DNA of 64,000 nucleotides from JANWYT01 sp034437555 (GCA_034437555.1 DAOTTQ010000037.1:124001-188000), one strand, 5' to 3'; counted from the stretch's first letter, positions 17,624 through 26,450 are shown. Program-made: numbers and translations. The notes: generated from the letters alone by a model not told the origin.

Positions 17624-18805
17624 ATGTCAACACGCCGTTTTACAGACGACCTACCCGAGCAAAAACCAAAACTCCCTAATTTTCAATCCGCACCGTCCGT
17701 CAATAATCAGACGGATCAAGAAACCGTAGAACAAGCCCCACGCGACCCACGCAAAAAAGCAGGGATTGGGGCGCATTTGCCCAGAAGTTTGTCACAGGTT
17801 ATTAGCGAAGCTGATGAGCGCGTTATCCAAGGTGACTTAGTAGATTACGTTCCATTACCCACAGGCTTCGACCCGCTCGACGGCTTAATTGGGGGTGGCT
17901 TACGTAAAACAGAACTAACGCTCTTGGGTGGAGCGCAAGGTATTGGCAAAACCATTGCCACCCTGCAAATTGCGCGTAATATCGCCCTACGCGAGAATCA
18001 ATACTGTTTCTTCTTGTCGTATGAACACACAGAAGCCCACCTTATGCACCGCTTGCTGTGCCTAGAAAGCATTAACCCGCCCGAAGTTGACCTAACGAAT
18101 GGGCTAAAACTCCGTGATTTGTACCAAATTATCGTGGCACAACGCGGAAAGAAATTTATGAAAGACCAAGCACAAGCGGGGTCTTTGCAGTCTATCCTAC
18201 GTGAACACCCCCAAACTGCGCCTGCTCTCAGCCGTTTGTTGCGCTATAGTGACCGCATGATTATGCTAAAAGCCAGCCCTGCCGTCACCAACCTTCGCGC
18301 TATTAAAGAAATGACAGCACGCCTAGTTGATGCTACAGGTGGTAACGTGACGGTATTCGCAGACTATCTACAAAAGATCGCCGTTCATCCGGAACGCCCC
18401 CGCGATGAAAACGACAAAGTAACCATCATCGTAGAGGGCTTAAAAGACATTGCCCTAACGCTAGATGTGCCTGTCTTTAGCATTGTGGCAGCCGACCGAG
18501 AAGGCTTAAAAAGCAAGCGCATTCACTTGTATCATTTGCGTGGCAGTAGTGCGCTAGATTACGAGTCCGACATCGCCATTATCATGAACAACAAATATCA
18601 AATCTTGGCAAAAGACCACGTGGCATTTAACCCCTACAACGCCAAACAATATCGCAATTGGGTGGTGTGGACAGTAGAAAAGAACCGCGCAGGACGCGCC
18701 ATGATGGATATGGAATTTGAGCTACAAGCACAGCACTTTGCGTTCAACCCTCGTGGACAGCGCGTGCAACAACAGCTCATTGATGACAAGGTGATAGAGT
18801 CTTAG
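17624..18805 (+). CDS. DnaB-C-like RecA-fold ATPase lacking the DnaB N-domain
   Basis: A 393-residue protein. Residues 1-75 are polar and probably disordered. From about 78 it follows the DnaB helicase C-terminal fold: PTGFDPLDGLIGGGLRK, Walker A GGAQGIGKT (102-110), the Walker-B-like VFADYLQKIAV with Asp247 (compare DYLQL of DnaB), and the GSSALDYESDIAII motif that corresponds to the DnaB sensor region. The primase-binding N-domain is absent. It may be a helicase-related or KaiC-like ATPase; the true replicative DnaB is presumably elsewhere. ATG 17624 has AAGGG 8 nt upstream. Divergent from sigA and followed by a repeat cluster and a strong terminator, it forms a single-gene unit. Confidence 0.85.
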   Translation: MSTRRFTDDLPEQKPKLPNFQSAPSVNNQTDQETVEQAPRDPRKKAGIGAHLPRSLSQVISEADERVIQGDLVDYVPLPTGFDPLDGLIGGGLRKTELTLLGGAQGIGKTIATLQIARNIALRENQYCFFLSYEHTEAHLMHRLLCLESINPPEVDLTNGLKLRDLYQIIVAQRGKKFMKDQAQAGSLQSILREHPQTAPALSRLLRYSDRMIMLKASPAVTNLRAIKEMTARLVDATGGNVTVFADYLQKIAVHPERPRDENDKVTIIVEGLKDIALTLDVPVFSIVAADREGLKSKRIHLYHLRGSSALDYESDIAIIMNNKYQILAKDHVAFNPYNAKQYRNWVVWTVEKNRAGRAMMDMEFELQAQHFAFNPRGQRVQQQLIDDKVIES

Positions 18806-18839
18806 CTATAGAAATACCGTGGTTGCTATTTGTTTTCTC

Positions 18840-18950
18840 TTGAGGGCTTCGCCCTCAAACATCCACAAGGGATTAGTATCCCTTAACCCTCTTATGCCCG
18901 CTTTTTGAAAAAAGTGGTGGCGTTCGGGTAAAACCCTGTAAAAGTCAGGG
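18840..18950. repeat. Cluster of tandem inverted repeats (REP/MITE-like element)
   Basis: Four short palindromes sit side by side. TTGAGGGC pairs with GCCCTCAA (18840-18858). AAGGGAT pairs with ATCCCTT (18867-18884). CTTTTT pairs with AAAAAG (18901-18914). CCCTG pairs with CAGGG (18934-18950). The stretch is non-coding and lies between the DnaB-C-like gene and the terminator. It looks like an interspersed extragenic palindromic element, but no second copy was noticed in this window. Confidence 0.5.
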
Positions 18951-18974
18951 ACTAGCAATCAGAATAGAAATAAC

Positions 18975-19013
18975 AAAAAAGGGGCGCATCTGCAAAAGAT
19001 GCGCCCCTTTTTT
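18975..19013. terminator. Strong bidirectional terminator
   Basis: A perfect 17-bp stem (18975-18991 with 18997-19013) and a 5-nt loop, with A-run and T-run flanks. It serves both the plus-strand ATPase gene and minus-strand lipA. Confidence 0.92.
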
Positions 19014-19028
19014 ACGGGTTTAGCTGGT

Positions 19029-19994
19029 TTATTCGCTGACTACGTCACGCACACGGATATAATTTAATTGTGACAGCGTGCGTACTTGCTCTTCTGCACG
19101 ATAGCTAGAGCGCACGAGGGGCCCACTTTCTACCCACTTAAAGCCCAGTTCTAGCCCAATCTCGCGCAATTGCTCAAACTCTTGAGGCGTGTAATAGCGT
19201 TCAATCGGCAGATGCTTCTTGCTAGGTTGCAGGTATTGCCCCAACGTTAGAATATCCACGCCGATATTCGCCAAGTCCTTCATCACTTCTACGACTTCAT
19301 CAAAGGTCTCGCCCAAGCCCAACATAATACCACTCTTGGTCAGTACCAATGGGTCAAGTTCTTTGGCGTTCTTAAGCGTGGTCAATGCCCACTCATAGTC
19401 ATCTTGGGGTTGCACTTTCTTAAAGAGGCGTGGCACTGTTTCTACGTTGTGGTTTAGGATTTCGGGTTGGGCATCCATGACCATTTTTAATGCGCTACGG
19501 CTTCCCTTAAAATCAGGGATAAGCACTTCAATGCTACAGCCCTTTTGTAGCTGACGAATACGACGAATCACCATGGCAAAAATGGGCGCGCCCCCATCAG
19601 GGCGGTCATCACGGTTTACGCTGGTAATCACCACATGCTGAAGGTTCATAGCACGCACACTTTGGGCAATACGATTAGGTTCTGCCCAATCTAATGGGTT
19701 TGGGCGACCTGTCTTAATATCACAAAAGCCACAAGAACGCGTACAAGTATCGCCCATCATCAAGAAAGTGGCTGTTCCCTTGCCCCAACACTCCCCTAAA
19801 TTAGGGCATTGGGCTTCTTCACACACGGTATGTAGCTCTTTGCTACGCATGAGGTCTTTAACGGCTTCATAGGCTTCGCCACTGGGCGCACGTACTTTAA
19901 TCCATGGCGGACGACGATTAGGAAATTTGGGGTCGGGTTGCCACTCTTGGCTAGAAGTCACTGGAATATTATCCAGAGAAATGGTGTCACTCAC
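19029..19994 (-). CDS. lipA: Lipoyl synthase
   Basis: A 321-residue radical-SAM enzyme that inserts two sulfurs into protein-bound octanoyl groups to make lipoate. The auxiliary cluster motif CEEAQCPNLGECW and the radical-SAM motif CTRSCGFC are complete, and the C-terminal RSSYRAEE segment provides the conserved Ser ligand. GTG 19994 is preferred because GGAG lies 8 nt upstream; GTG 20015 is the alternative. A TATAAT box is found on the minus strand at 20028-20033. lipB is not adjacent. Confidence 0.96.
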   Translation of the reverse strand: MSDTISLDNIPVTSSQEWQPDPKFPNRRPPWIKVRAPSGEAYEAVKDLMRSKELHTVCEEAQCPNLGECWGKGTATFLMMGDTCTRSCGFCDIKTGRPNPLDWAEPNRIAQSVRAMNLQHVVITSVNRDDRPDGGAPIFAMVIRRIRQLQKGCSIEVLIPDFKGSRSALKMVMDAQPEILNHNVETVPRLFKKVQPQDDYEWALTTLKNAKELDPLVLTKSGIMLGLGETFDEVVEVMKDLANIGVDILTLGQYLQPSKKHLPIERYYTPQEFEQLREIGLELGFKWVESGPLVRSSYRAEEQVRTLSQLNYIRVRDVVSE

Positions 19995-20063
19995 AGTTTT
20001 TACTCCATTTACCACTCATTGGGATTGATTATAAACTTGTTTTGGTACTTTAGGCACTCCAAA

Positions 20064-20903
20064 CTAGACCAACATTTGCCACAAATAGCGCACCTGTATC
20101 TCTCGCACAAGGACGCATAGCACAGGCAAAAGAAGCGTTGAAAGAGACGTTGCCACAGGTAAAACACCGCCCATCAACATTGCCCACAGCCCTAAAATAA
20201 AAAAGTAGAAAAAGAGTTGCGCTATTACACTTATGACGAAGGGTAGGATAGGGGTTATTACCTCATTGGGCGTGTATTTTGCTAAAACCGCCCCCACCAG
20301 ATGCCCCACCACAATGGATTGTGTGTGGTCTAGCCATAGCACGACGACCCAACCCATCAACGCCAGCAAGGTTGTTAGTGCCACCCAAAGGCTTTCACTC
20401 ATCCTAGAAAGACTGCCCAACAGCACCAACGCGAACGCAAACAGCAGTGCAGAAAGCGCAATCACGGTCAAAGCACGTATCACCTGGTACGGTGCGTGAA
20501 AATTGCGTTGCTTTACCAAACGTGACCGCATCATCCACCACATCCAGCCCCCTGCAGGTGATGGCACAACGCCAAGCAAGTCCGCTACCCCATCACGATT
20601 AAGCCGAGAAAGCAGGTCATAGGTTTTATATGCCCAAAACGCCCCCAAGAGTGTGCCGTTAAACAGCAAAACAAGCACGGGCGCAACCACACCCAACACA
20701 TATAAAATTGTGATAAATTGCGTAGCATTTGCAGAAGAAAAACACAACCACGCCATAATAGCTAACAGTGACCCCAAGCCCAGCCACCATTGGCGAGAAC
20801 GCGGGAATTGGGGGCGTTTAAACGCAGGCATAAGGGGCAATTCGAGTGGGGGCTGGCGTAACTCTACCCACAACTGGCGAGAAAGCACTAAGGGTTTCCC
20901 CAT
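20064..20903 (-). CDS. Polytopic membrane protein of unknown function
   Basis: Not recognised. The 279-residue product has about six to seven strongly hydrophobic segments (near 45-60, 66-90, 145-165, 172-192, 200-215, 220-245 and 250-270) and a Trp-rich loop WMWWMMRSRL. The hydrophobic pattern resembles small integral proteins with no catalytic motif. Its start lies inside the upstream beta-propeller gene (16 nt overlap), so translational coupling with that exported protein is likely and a common envelope function can be inferred. Confidence 0.75.
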   Translation of the reverse strand: MGKPLVLSRQLWVELRQPPLELPLMPAFKRPQFPRSRQWWLGLGSLLAIMAWLCFSSANATQFITILYVLGVVAPVLVLLFNGTLLGAFWAYKTYDLLSRLNRDGVADLLGVVPSPAGGWMWWMMRSRLVKQRNFHAPYQVIRALTVIALSALLFAFALVLLGSLSRMSESLWVALTTLLALMGWVVVLWLDHTQSIVVGHLVGAVLAKYTPNEVITPILPFVISVIAQLFFYFFILGLWAMLMGGVLPVATSLSTLLLPVLCVLVREIQVRYLWQMLV

Positions 20904-22021
20904 GCCAATACATCAGGCGCACCCAACGCGGGGAAAATGCCGTCACTTAGTTCTGTAATTTGCCCACTCACCACATCCATCGCCAAAAGCAAATAGCCCT
21001 TGTTATCGCCCTCGACATTGCCACCCCATGCCAGCGTTGTGCCATCCGATGACCATACCAATGAAGGCGGGTTTGGCGTGTGTTCAGAGGTTGCAAAGCC
21101 ACAATAGCGTGTAGTTTGTCCGTTTGTGGTGTCGTGGACGTGTAAAACGGCGTTGCCTGTGTTGGATTGTGGGTTTGTTCCCGTTAGCTTAATCACCCAA
21201 AACGCCATCTTTGTGCTATCAGGTGACCAAATAAGGCTTGCCGTAGTTGCGCCGTTAATGCGTACTGCCCCATATTCGGCTTGTAATTGGGTGGCTTGGC
21301 GTGGTTGTGGCGCATCACTAGGCGATACTAAAAAGAGTTCGCTACCCACAATGCCATTGGCATCTTGGGTCGTGGGCGAAACATACGCCAAAAATTGCCC
21401 ATTAGGTGACCAACCATACGCATTATAAAACGGCACATCCAACGCCAAAAGAACGGGCGTTGTAATGCCACCCACTTGATACGTTTCTAAGTTAATCAGA
21501 TAACGCTCAAAGCCATTTTCGGCTTGGCTAAGCCAAATTGCCCACCGTCCGCGTGGCTGAATACTAATCACACCCTTTACGGGCAAGTATTCGCGCTCAA
21601 AGCTACCTTCACGTTGTAAATAGGCGCGGTGGTCGGGTGTCCAAATTAAGAAAGTATCCTCTGACCACCAAAACAAATCGGATGCACCCTCTAGAAGAGG
21701 CGTACGTTCTGTGCCATTAAAGCGCATTTTGGTGTACACCATTGTCTGCGGATTTAAGTAGGTTATCCAGCGAAAGTCGGGAGACACCCGACAATTGCCA
21801 ACGCAAGGTACGGTTTCTGGCAAGGGGTAGCGCGTGTTTCGCCCCACATCGTAAACCCACAACGCAGCCCCATCAAAATAGGTTAAAATAATGCCTGAGG
21901 GTGAAAAATCGGCGCTGCGTGGGCGGATGCCAACATTAGGGCAAACCTCACTAACAGTCTGTGATTGCACCACTACCCAAGATAAGCTAAAGACGAAAAG
22001 TAAACTCCACCAACGAATCAT
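20888..22021 (-). CDS. Exported WD40/TolB-like beta-propeller protein
   Basis: A 377-residue protein with an N-terminal signal sequence (MIRWWSLLFVFSLSWVVV). Repeated blade-like units follow, for example RSADFSPSGIILTYFD, CRVSPDFRWITYL, YGWSPNGQFLAYVS, LIWSPDSTKMAFWV and LVWSSDGTTLAWGG. The SPDG/WSPDS pattern is that of PD40/TolB propellers, which bind proteins or peptides in the envelope. ATG 22021 has AGGA 6 nt upstream; a TTG at 22036 is less likely. It overlaps the following membrane-protein gene. Confidence 0.85.
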   Translation of the reverse strand: MIRWWSLLFVFSLSWVVVQSQTVSEVCPNVGIRPRSADFSPSGIILTYFDGAALWVYDVGRNTRYPLPETVPCVGNCRVSPDFRWITYLNPQTMVYTKMRFNGTERTPLLEGASDLFWWSEDTFLIWTPDHRAYLQREGSFEREYLPVKGVISIQPRGRWAIWLSQAENGFERYLINLETYQVGGITTPVLLALDVPFYNAYGWSPNGQFLAYVSPTTQDANGIVGSELFLVSPSDAPQPRQATQLQAEYGAVRINGATTASLIWSPDSTKMAFWVIKLTGTNPQSNTGNAVLHVHDTTNGQTTRYCGFATSEHTPNPPSLVWSSDGTTLAWGGNVEGDNKGYLLLAMDVVSGQITELSDGIFPALGAPDVLAWGNP

Positions 22022-22082
22022 ATGGTATCCTGACAATTTGTTCTCAATTTTACATCAAGATTCGTTTTAATTCATCTTGACG

Positions 22083-22091
22083 TGCTATAAT
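22083..22091 (+). promoter_or_regulatory. Extended -10 promoter of the orphan receiver gene
   Basis: TGCTATAAT is a perfect extended -10 element, 47 nt before ATG 22138 in the gap divergent from the beta-propeller gene. Confidence 0.6.
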
Positions 22092-22137
22092 AGACATTGT
22101 CAGACATCCATAACGCTAACGCAACGGGGAATCATCC

Positions 22138-22803
22138 ATGACCACAAACTCATCCCGCGAAACGCAAGACTTCGCCGAAGGGCGACCACGCGAAGACCAT
22201 CGCCAAGAGCAACCCCTTTATGACGCCAAAGGAGCGAGCATCGTGCGTTTGGACAACAACCCCGCCAGCGAAACTGGCTATCTGATGCGTATTAAAATGA
22301 GCGTTGAAGGGCAAGATACTGCCGAAGCGCAAGATGCCGCACGCACCCAAGACGAAACCTCGTCAACCAACAACACAACATCCAGTGCCAGCACAAGCCC
22401 TGACAAGAAAACGCTGCCCAACAAAGAAAAACCCCATGTGTTGATTGTCGAAGATACGGTAGAGCTTGCCGAAGTCATTCAAGCTACCGTAGAAGGTATG
22501 GGACTAAGCGCAGAACACGCCACACACGGCAAAATTGCGTTGGAACGCCTTAAAAACGTTAGCCCAAGCCTTATTCTTTTGGATATTGGCTTACCCGATA
22601 TTACCGGCTGGGAAATGCTGAAAAGCATTAAAGAGATGTACAACAGTTCTTCTAGTATGCCCGTTATTATCGTGATCACGGCGTACGGTGACCCTGCCAA
22701 CCGCCTGATTGGGAAGCTACAAGATATTAACTCCTATCTCATCAAGCCCTTTACCCCCGACCAAATAGAGCGCACCATCCGCGAAACCTTGTCACTAGGG
22801 TAA
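22138..22803 (+). CDS. Single-domain response regulator with long disordered N-terminus
   Basis: A 221-residue protein. The first 97 residues are charged and Ser/Thr/Asp/Gln-rich with no recognisable fold. Residues 99-221 form a complete receiver: acidic Glu105/Asp106, phosphoacceptor Asp149 in LILLDIGLPD, Thr181 in VITAYG and Lys203 in LIKPF. No output domain is present, so it probably acts by binding a partner protein. No kinase is adjacent. An exported TPR protein gene follows after 3 nt. Confidence 0.9.
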   Translation: MTTNSSRETQDFAEGRPREDHRQEQPLYDAKGASIVRLDNNPASETGYLMRIKMSVEGQDTAEAQDAARTQDETSSTNNTTSSASTSPDKKTLPNKEKPHVLIVEDTVELAEVIQATVEGMGLSAEHATHGKIALERLKNVSPSLILLDIGLPDITGWEMLKSIKEMYNSSSSMPVIIVITAYGDPANRLIGKLQDINSYLIKPFTPDQIERTIRETLSLG

Positions 22804-22806
22804 CAA

Positions 22807-23685
22807 ATGCGCACTTCTCTTAAAGCAATTCTGGGGGCAAGCGTTGCGCTGGGCATTGTTATCGCGTTGCCCCTGCTTGCCCAAAGTATTCCCGCCCCAC
22901 AAGCCAGCCTCTACACACGCACCTTTAACGCACATGCCAATGGTTGGACTGTGGATGACCATAACGCCCTTGCGCAGGCATGGCAAGGCATCGGTGACCC
23001 CGCCCGTGCATTGCCCTACTGGGAAAACGCGCTTCGTGTTCAGCCCAGCTTAAATGTGGCACGCGTTCTAAGCGAAACCTACCTTGTGCAAGCTGATTAT
23101 GCACGGGCATTAGATAGCGCACGCATCGCCCTAACGCTAAACCCTAACGAAGTGTGGGCAAATGCCTATGTTGCATTTTTGCTTGCGCCCTCTTTTCCAC
23201 AAGAAGCCTTGCCCCATTTACGCACGCTTTTACTAGACGAAACTTATGGCACATTGGCGCAAAATTTACTCTCCCTCATCCAAGAAGCCCCCGAAGAACG
23301 GGCATTTGTGCGCCGTGTGGGTGCAATCTTTTTGGAGGCGCAAGCATGGGCATTTGCCGAAAGTGCATTTTTGCACGCCGTAACGGTCAATTACCCCGAT
23401 TCATTGGCGACAGTCTATATCGGATGGGTACAAGACCAACAAAGCAAAGACGGAAGCGAATGGATAGAAGAAGCCGTTCGGCTTGCGCCCGATAATGCCG
23501 ATGTGCGCTTTATACAAGGCTTACACCTACGCCAGCAAGGCGCATATGAAGAAAGTGCCATTGCCCTAGAAATTGCCGTTGCCCTTAACCCTGACCCCGT
23601 TTTTTACACCGAGATTGCCGCACTCTATGACCTGATGGGCTTGCCCGATGTTGCCACAAGCTGGCGCGACAGACTGCCAAAGTAA
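22807..23685 (+). CDS. Exported TPR-repeat protein
   Basis: A 292-residue protein with a signal peptide (about 1-26, ending LPLLAQS) followed by helical TPR-like repeats: NALAQAWQGIGDPARALPYW, LSETYLVQADYARALDSARI, and a last unit with LRQQGAYEESAIALEIAVAL. TPRs mediate protein contacts, here probably outside the membrane. It begins 3 nt after the receiver gene, so the two share a transcript. No catalytic motif was seen. Confidence 0.85.
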   Translation: MRTSLKAILGASVALGIVIALPLLAQSIPAPQASLYTRTFNAHANGWTVDDHNALAQAWQGIGDPARALPYWENALRVQPSLNVARVLSETYLVQADYARALDSARIALTLNPNEVWANAYVAFLLAPSFPQEALPHLRTLLLDETYGTLAQNLLSLIQEAPEERAFVRRVGAIFLEAQAWAFAESAFLHAVTVNYPDSLATVYIGWVQDQQSKDGSEWIEEAVRLAPDNADVRFIQGLHLRQQGAYEESAIALEIAVALNPDPVFYTEIAALYDLMGLPDVATSWRDRLPK

Positions 23686-23716
23686 CACATCCTGAATAGA
23701 AAGCAGGCACGTTTTT

Positions 23717-23725
23717 TGCTACAAT
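23717..23725 (+). promoter_or_regulatory. Extended -10 promoter upstream of the jelly-roll-like gene
   Basis: TGCTACAAT, identical to the element before the DnaB-C-like gene, lies 36 nt before TTG 23761. Confidence 0.5.
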
Positions 23726-23760
23726 GCGCCCATCATTGGCGTTTTTAAGGACACATCACG

Positions 23761-24675
23761 TTGGCAATTACCCCCCCACCAATAGAAAACACCGCACAAG
23801 CACGCAAATGGACAAGTGGGCAAAAGTGGCTTTTGAATGTTGCGCTTTTTGCTTTGCTCATTGGCATCAACGTGCTTTATAACGTTGTCGATAGCTGGCA
23901 ACCTGTCCTAACAGGTGCGCCCGAACAAGTGCTTTATGCCACTTCATTTGATGAGGCAGAAAACCCACTTTGGCAAACGTATCAGGGCAGGCTTTCTTCT
24001 ACAATAGCAGAGGGCGCACTCACCCTAGAACTTAACAGTGAAGGGCGCACCACCTATTCACTTGTACAAGGCAATTACGCCGACTTTGATTTAACCGTAA
24101 ACGCCACCACCCTGACAGAACCCATAGACAACGGGTTTGGCGTGGTCTTTCGCTTATCACAAAATACCACTAGTTGCACTATGCCCTTTCGTATTCTGTG
24201 CGACCTTGCCAACCTGCCCTTACTAAACGTGGCGTTGCCATTGCTCTTTAGAGGCGAAAATAGCGCAACCAATGGTTACTATATGTTCCTCATCAGCAGT
24301 GATGGCTATTATTCGGTATGGCAATCCAACGACAGCGACCAAGCCCGCAAGGTAAGTACATGGATTGCTTCGGACGTGATTAGGCAAGGCGTGGGTGAGC
24401 AAAATACCTTGCGTGTGGTAGCACGTGGCGATAAGTTCCGCTTCTTTATTAATGAGCAAGCCATGTTGCTGTGCATTCCCGATAATCCCGATGGCATTAG
24501 TACCTATTCCGCAGGCACATGCTTTGATGGGCAAATGCTAGACGAACTGCAAAGCAGTGATTTTGCCATTGGGCAAGTGGGCGTTGTCGCGCAAACCACC
24601 ACAGGGGGCATTGGTGTAACCATTGCTTTTGAGGATGTCGTTGTGCGGATGCACGGTGAGGAGATTGCCGAATAA
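23761..24675 (+). CDS. Membrane-anchored protein with a jelly-roll (LamG/3-keto-glycoside-like) ectodomain
   Basis: A 304-residue protein with one transmembrane anchor (about 23-42) and a beta-rich ectodomain. The outline ATSFDEAENPLWQTYQG, DFDLTVNATTL, NGFGVVFRLSQN, YYMFLISSDGYYSVW, NTLRVVARGDKFRFFINEQ and GQVGVVAQTT is that of concanavalin-like jelly-roll domains that bind or cleave glycans. No catalytic site was assigned. The start is TTG 23761 with AGGA 9 nt upstream; no ATG or GTG fits better. Its stop codon overlaps the mtaB ATG (TAATG). Confidence 0.75.
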   Translation: MAITPPPIENTAQARKWTSGQKWLLNVALFALLIGINVLYNVVDSWQPVLTGAPEQVLYATSFDEAENPLWQTYQGRLSSTIAEGALTLELNSEGRTTYSLVQGNYADFDLTVNATTLTEPIDNGFGVVFRLSQNTTSCTMPFRILCDLANLPLLNVALPLLFRGENSATNGYYMFLISSDGYYSVWQSNDSDQARKVSTWIASDVIRQGVGEQNTLRVVARGDKFRFFINEQAMLLCIPDNPDGISTYSAGTCFDGQMLDELQSSDFAIGQVGVVAQTTTGGIGVTIAFEDVVVRMHGEEIAE

Positions 24676-25949
24676 TGAACGTTCATCTTCGTATGATAGG
24701 CTGTCGGCTAAACCAAAGCGAAATTGACATGCTGGCACGCCAATTTGAGCAACAGGGACATACGATTGTAGACAATCCTGATGATGCCCACCAAATTATT
24801 GTAAATACGTGCGCCGTTACACAAGATGCCGTAAAAGCAGGGCGCAAACTCATCAACGACCTACACCGCGCCCGCCCCACCGCCGAAGTTACTGTTACGG
24901 GTTGCCATGCCCAAATTGCCCCCGATGAAATTGCCGTGTTAGGGGGTGTAAAGCGTGTGGTAAGCAATGTCGATAAACAGCACATCGTTACCCACATCAC
25001 GGGGCAAGCCCCACAACCCTTTGATATTGAACCCATTGAGCGCGATAAACCGCTTTCTATGCGAACCCGCGCCTTTGTAAAGGTGCAAGATGGCTGTGAT
25101 AACGCCTGTACGTTTTGTGTTACTACAGTGGCGCGTGGCGCTGGCGTTAGCAGAACCCCTGATGACCTCCTTAACGAGATTCATTATCTTGCCAGCATCG
25201 GCTATCAAGAAGTGGTACTCACTGGCGTTCACTTGGGCAGTTATGGGCACGACTTGGAAAACCCTGACGGCTTAAAGCACCTTACGCAACGTATCCTACG
25301 CGAAACAAGCGTGCCACGCCTGCGCCTATCATCATTAGAGCCATGGGATTTAAGCGAGGGGTTCTTTAGCTTATGGCAAGATGAACGCCTTTGCCCTCAT
25401 TTACACCTGCCCTTACAAAGTGGCTGTGATACCACCCTTAAACGCATGAGGCGCAACACCAATCAAGCCGACTTTAGCGCGTTGATGCGAGAGGCACGCC
25501 AAATTCCTGATGTGCGGATTACCACCGATATAATTGTGGGTTTCCCTGCCGAAACTGAGGAGGAATTTGAAGAAAGTGAGCAATTTATCCGCGAGATGGC
25601 GTTTGATGGCTTGCATGTCTTTCGCTATAGCTCACGTCCAAACACGCCCGCCTCACGGATGAGGGGGCAAGTGCCTCATGACAAGCGCAAAGAGCGCAGC
25701 CAACGCCTAATTGCCTATTCCACCGCCCAAGAAATGCGCTTCGCCGAAGCCCATACGGGCAAGATGCTTCCTGTACTGTGGGAAAACGTCAGCGGTGCAA
25801 CACCAGAAGGCTTTATCAACGTGGGCTACACGCATAATTATATTCGTGTGCAGGCGGTTCATCCGCGTGTTTTAACGAACTTTGTTACGCCCGCCCAATT
25901 GCGCACGCCCCAAGAGGGCATCACATGGGCAGTACCTGTGATAGAATAA
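24675..25949 (+). CDS. mtaB: tRNA t6A37 methylthiotransferase
   Basis: A 424-residue MiaB-family radical-SAM enzyme. The N-terminal cluster cysteines sit in MIGCRLNQSE, VNTCAVT and VTGCHAQ. The radical-SAM cluster is CDNACTFC, followed by GYQEVVLTGVHLGSYG, and a TRAM-like C-terminus ends the protein. The spacing and the GCRLNQ start fit MtaB (YqeV), which converts t6A to ms2t6A at position 37 of ANN-decoding tRNAs, rather than MiaB or RimO. It is translationally coupled to the upstream jelly-roll-like gene. Confidence 0.92.
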   Translation: MNVHLRMIGCRLNQSEIDMLARQFEQQGHTIVDNPDDAHQIIVNTCAVTQDAVKAGRKLINDLHRARPTAEVTVTGCHAQIAPDEIAVLGGVKRVVSNVDKQHIVTHITGQAPQPFDIEPIERDKPLSMRTRAFVKVQDGCDNACTFCVTTVARGAGVSRTPDDLLNEIHYLASIGYQEVVLTGVHLGSYGHDLENPDGLKHLTQRILRETSVPRLRLSSLEPWDLSEGFFSLWQDERLCPHLHLPLQSGCDTTLKRMRRNTNQADFSALMREARQIPDVRITTDIIVGFPAETEEEFEESEQFIREMAFDGLHVFRYSSRPNTPASRMRGQVPHDKRKERSQRLIAYSTAQEMRFAEAHTGKMLPVLWENVSGATPEGFINVGYTHNYIRVQAVHPRVLTNFVTPAQLRTPQEGITWAVPVIE

Positions 25950-25995
25950 ACGCAGTAAAGACATTCAACATGCTAAAGGAACAAGAGAAAATCCT

Positions 25996-26445
25996 ATGAC
26001 ACAACATCCCAAAGACCTCTTAAACGAAGCCCTCAAAGAAGCCATGAAAGCAAAAGACAATCAACGGCGTGACGTGCTTCGTTTGCTTACCAGTGCCATT
26101 AAGCAAGTGGAAATAGACGGGCAAAAAGAACTTTCGCCCGATGATGTAATGAACATTTTACAACGCGAAGCCAAAAAACGGCGCGAGAGCATTGTGGAAT
26201 ATGGCAAAGCAGACCGCCCCGAACAAGTGGCAGAAGAACAATACGAACTTGAGCTTATCGAATCCTTCTTGCCACGCCAGCTTACCCACGACGAAGTTAC
26301 CGCCATCGTCAAAGAAGTGCTTGCCGAAACAGGCGTAACCAGCGCAAAAGAAATGGGGAAGGTCATGGGCGTTCTGCAACCTCGCGTTAAAGGGCTGGCA
26401 GATGGTAAAGTCGTCAGTGAGATTGTTAAGTCATTATTGGGCTAA
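25996..26445 (+). CDS. yqeY: YqeY / GatB-YqeY domain protein
   Basis: A 149-residue stand-alone YqeY protein, all helical, with the typical start LLNEALKEAMKAKD, RRDVLRLLTSAIKQVE, the LIESFLPRQLT segment and the terminal GLADGKVVSEIVKSLL. It resembles the C-terminal tRNA-binding domain of GatB and may help aminoacyl-tRNA handling, though its biochemical role is not established. A TGATAGAAT box, close to an extended -10 element, overlaps the end of mtaB at 25939. pgpH follows after 5 nt. Confidence 0.92.
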   Translation: MTQHPKDLLNEALKEAMKAKDNQRRDVLRLLTSAIKQVEIDGQKELSPDDVMNILQREAKKRRESIVEYGKADRPEQVAEEQYELELIESFLPRQLTHDEVTAIVKEVLAETGVTSAKEMGKVMGVLQPRVKGLADGKVVSEIVKSLLG

Positions 26446-26450
26446 ATAAA

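Noticed and set aside
18840..18950. Possible CRISPR array
   Set aside because: The palindromes differ from one another and there are no regular direct repeats with spacers.
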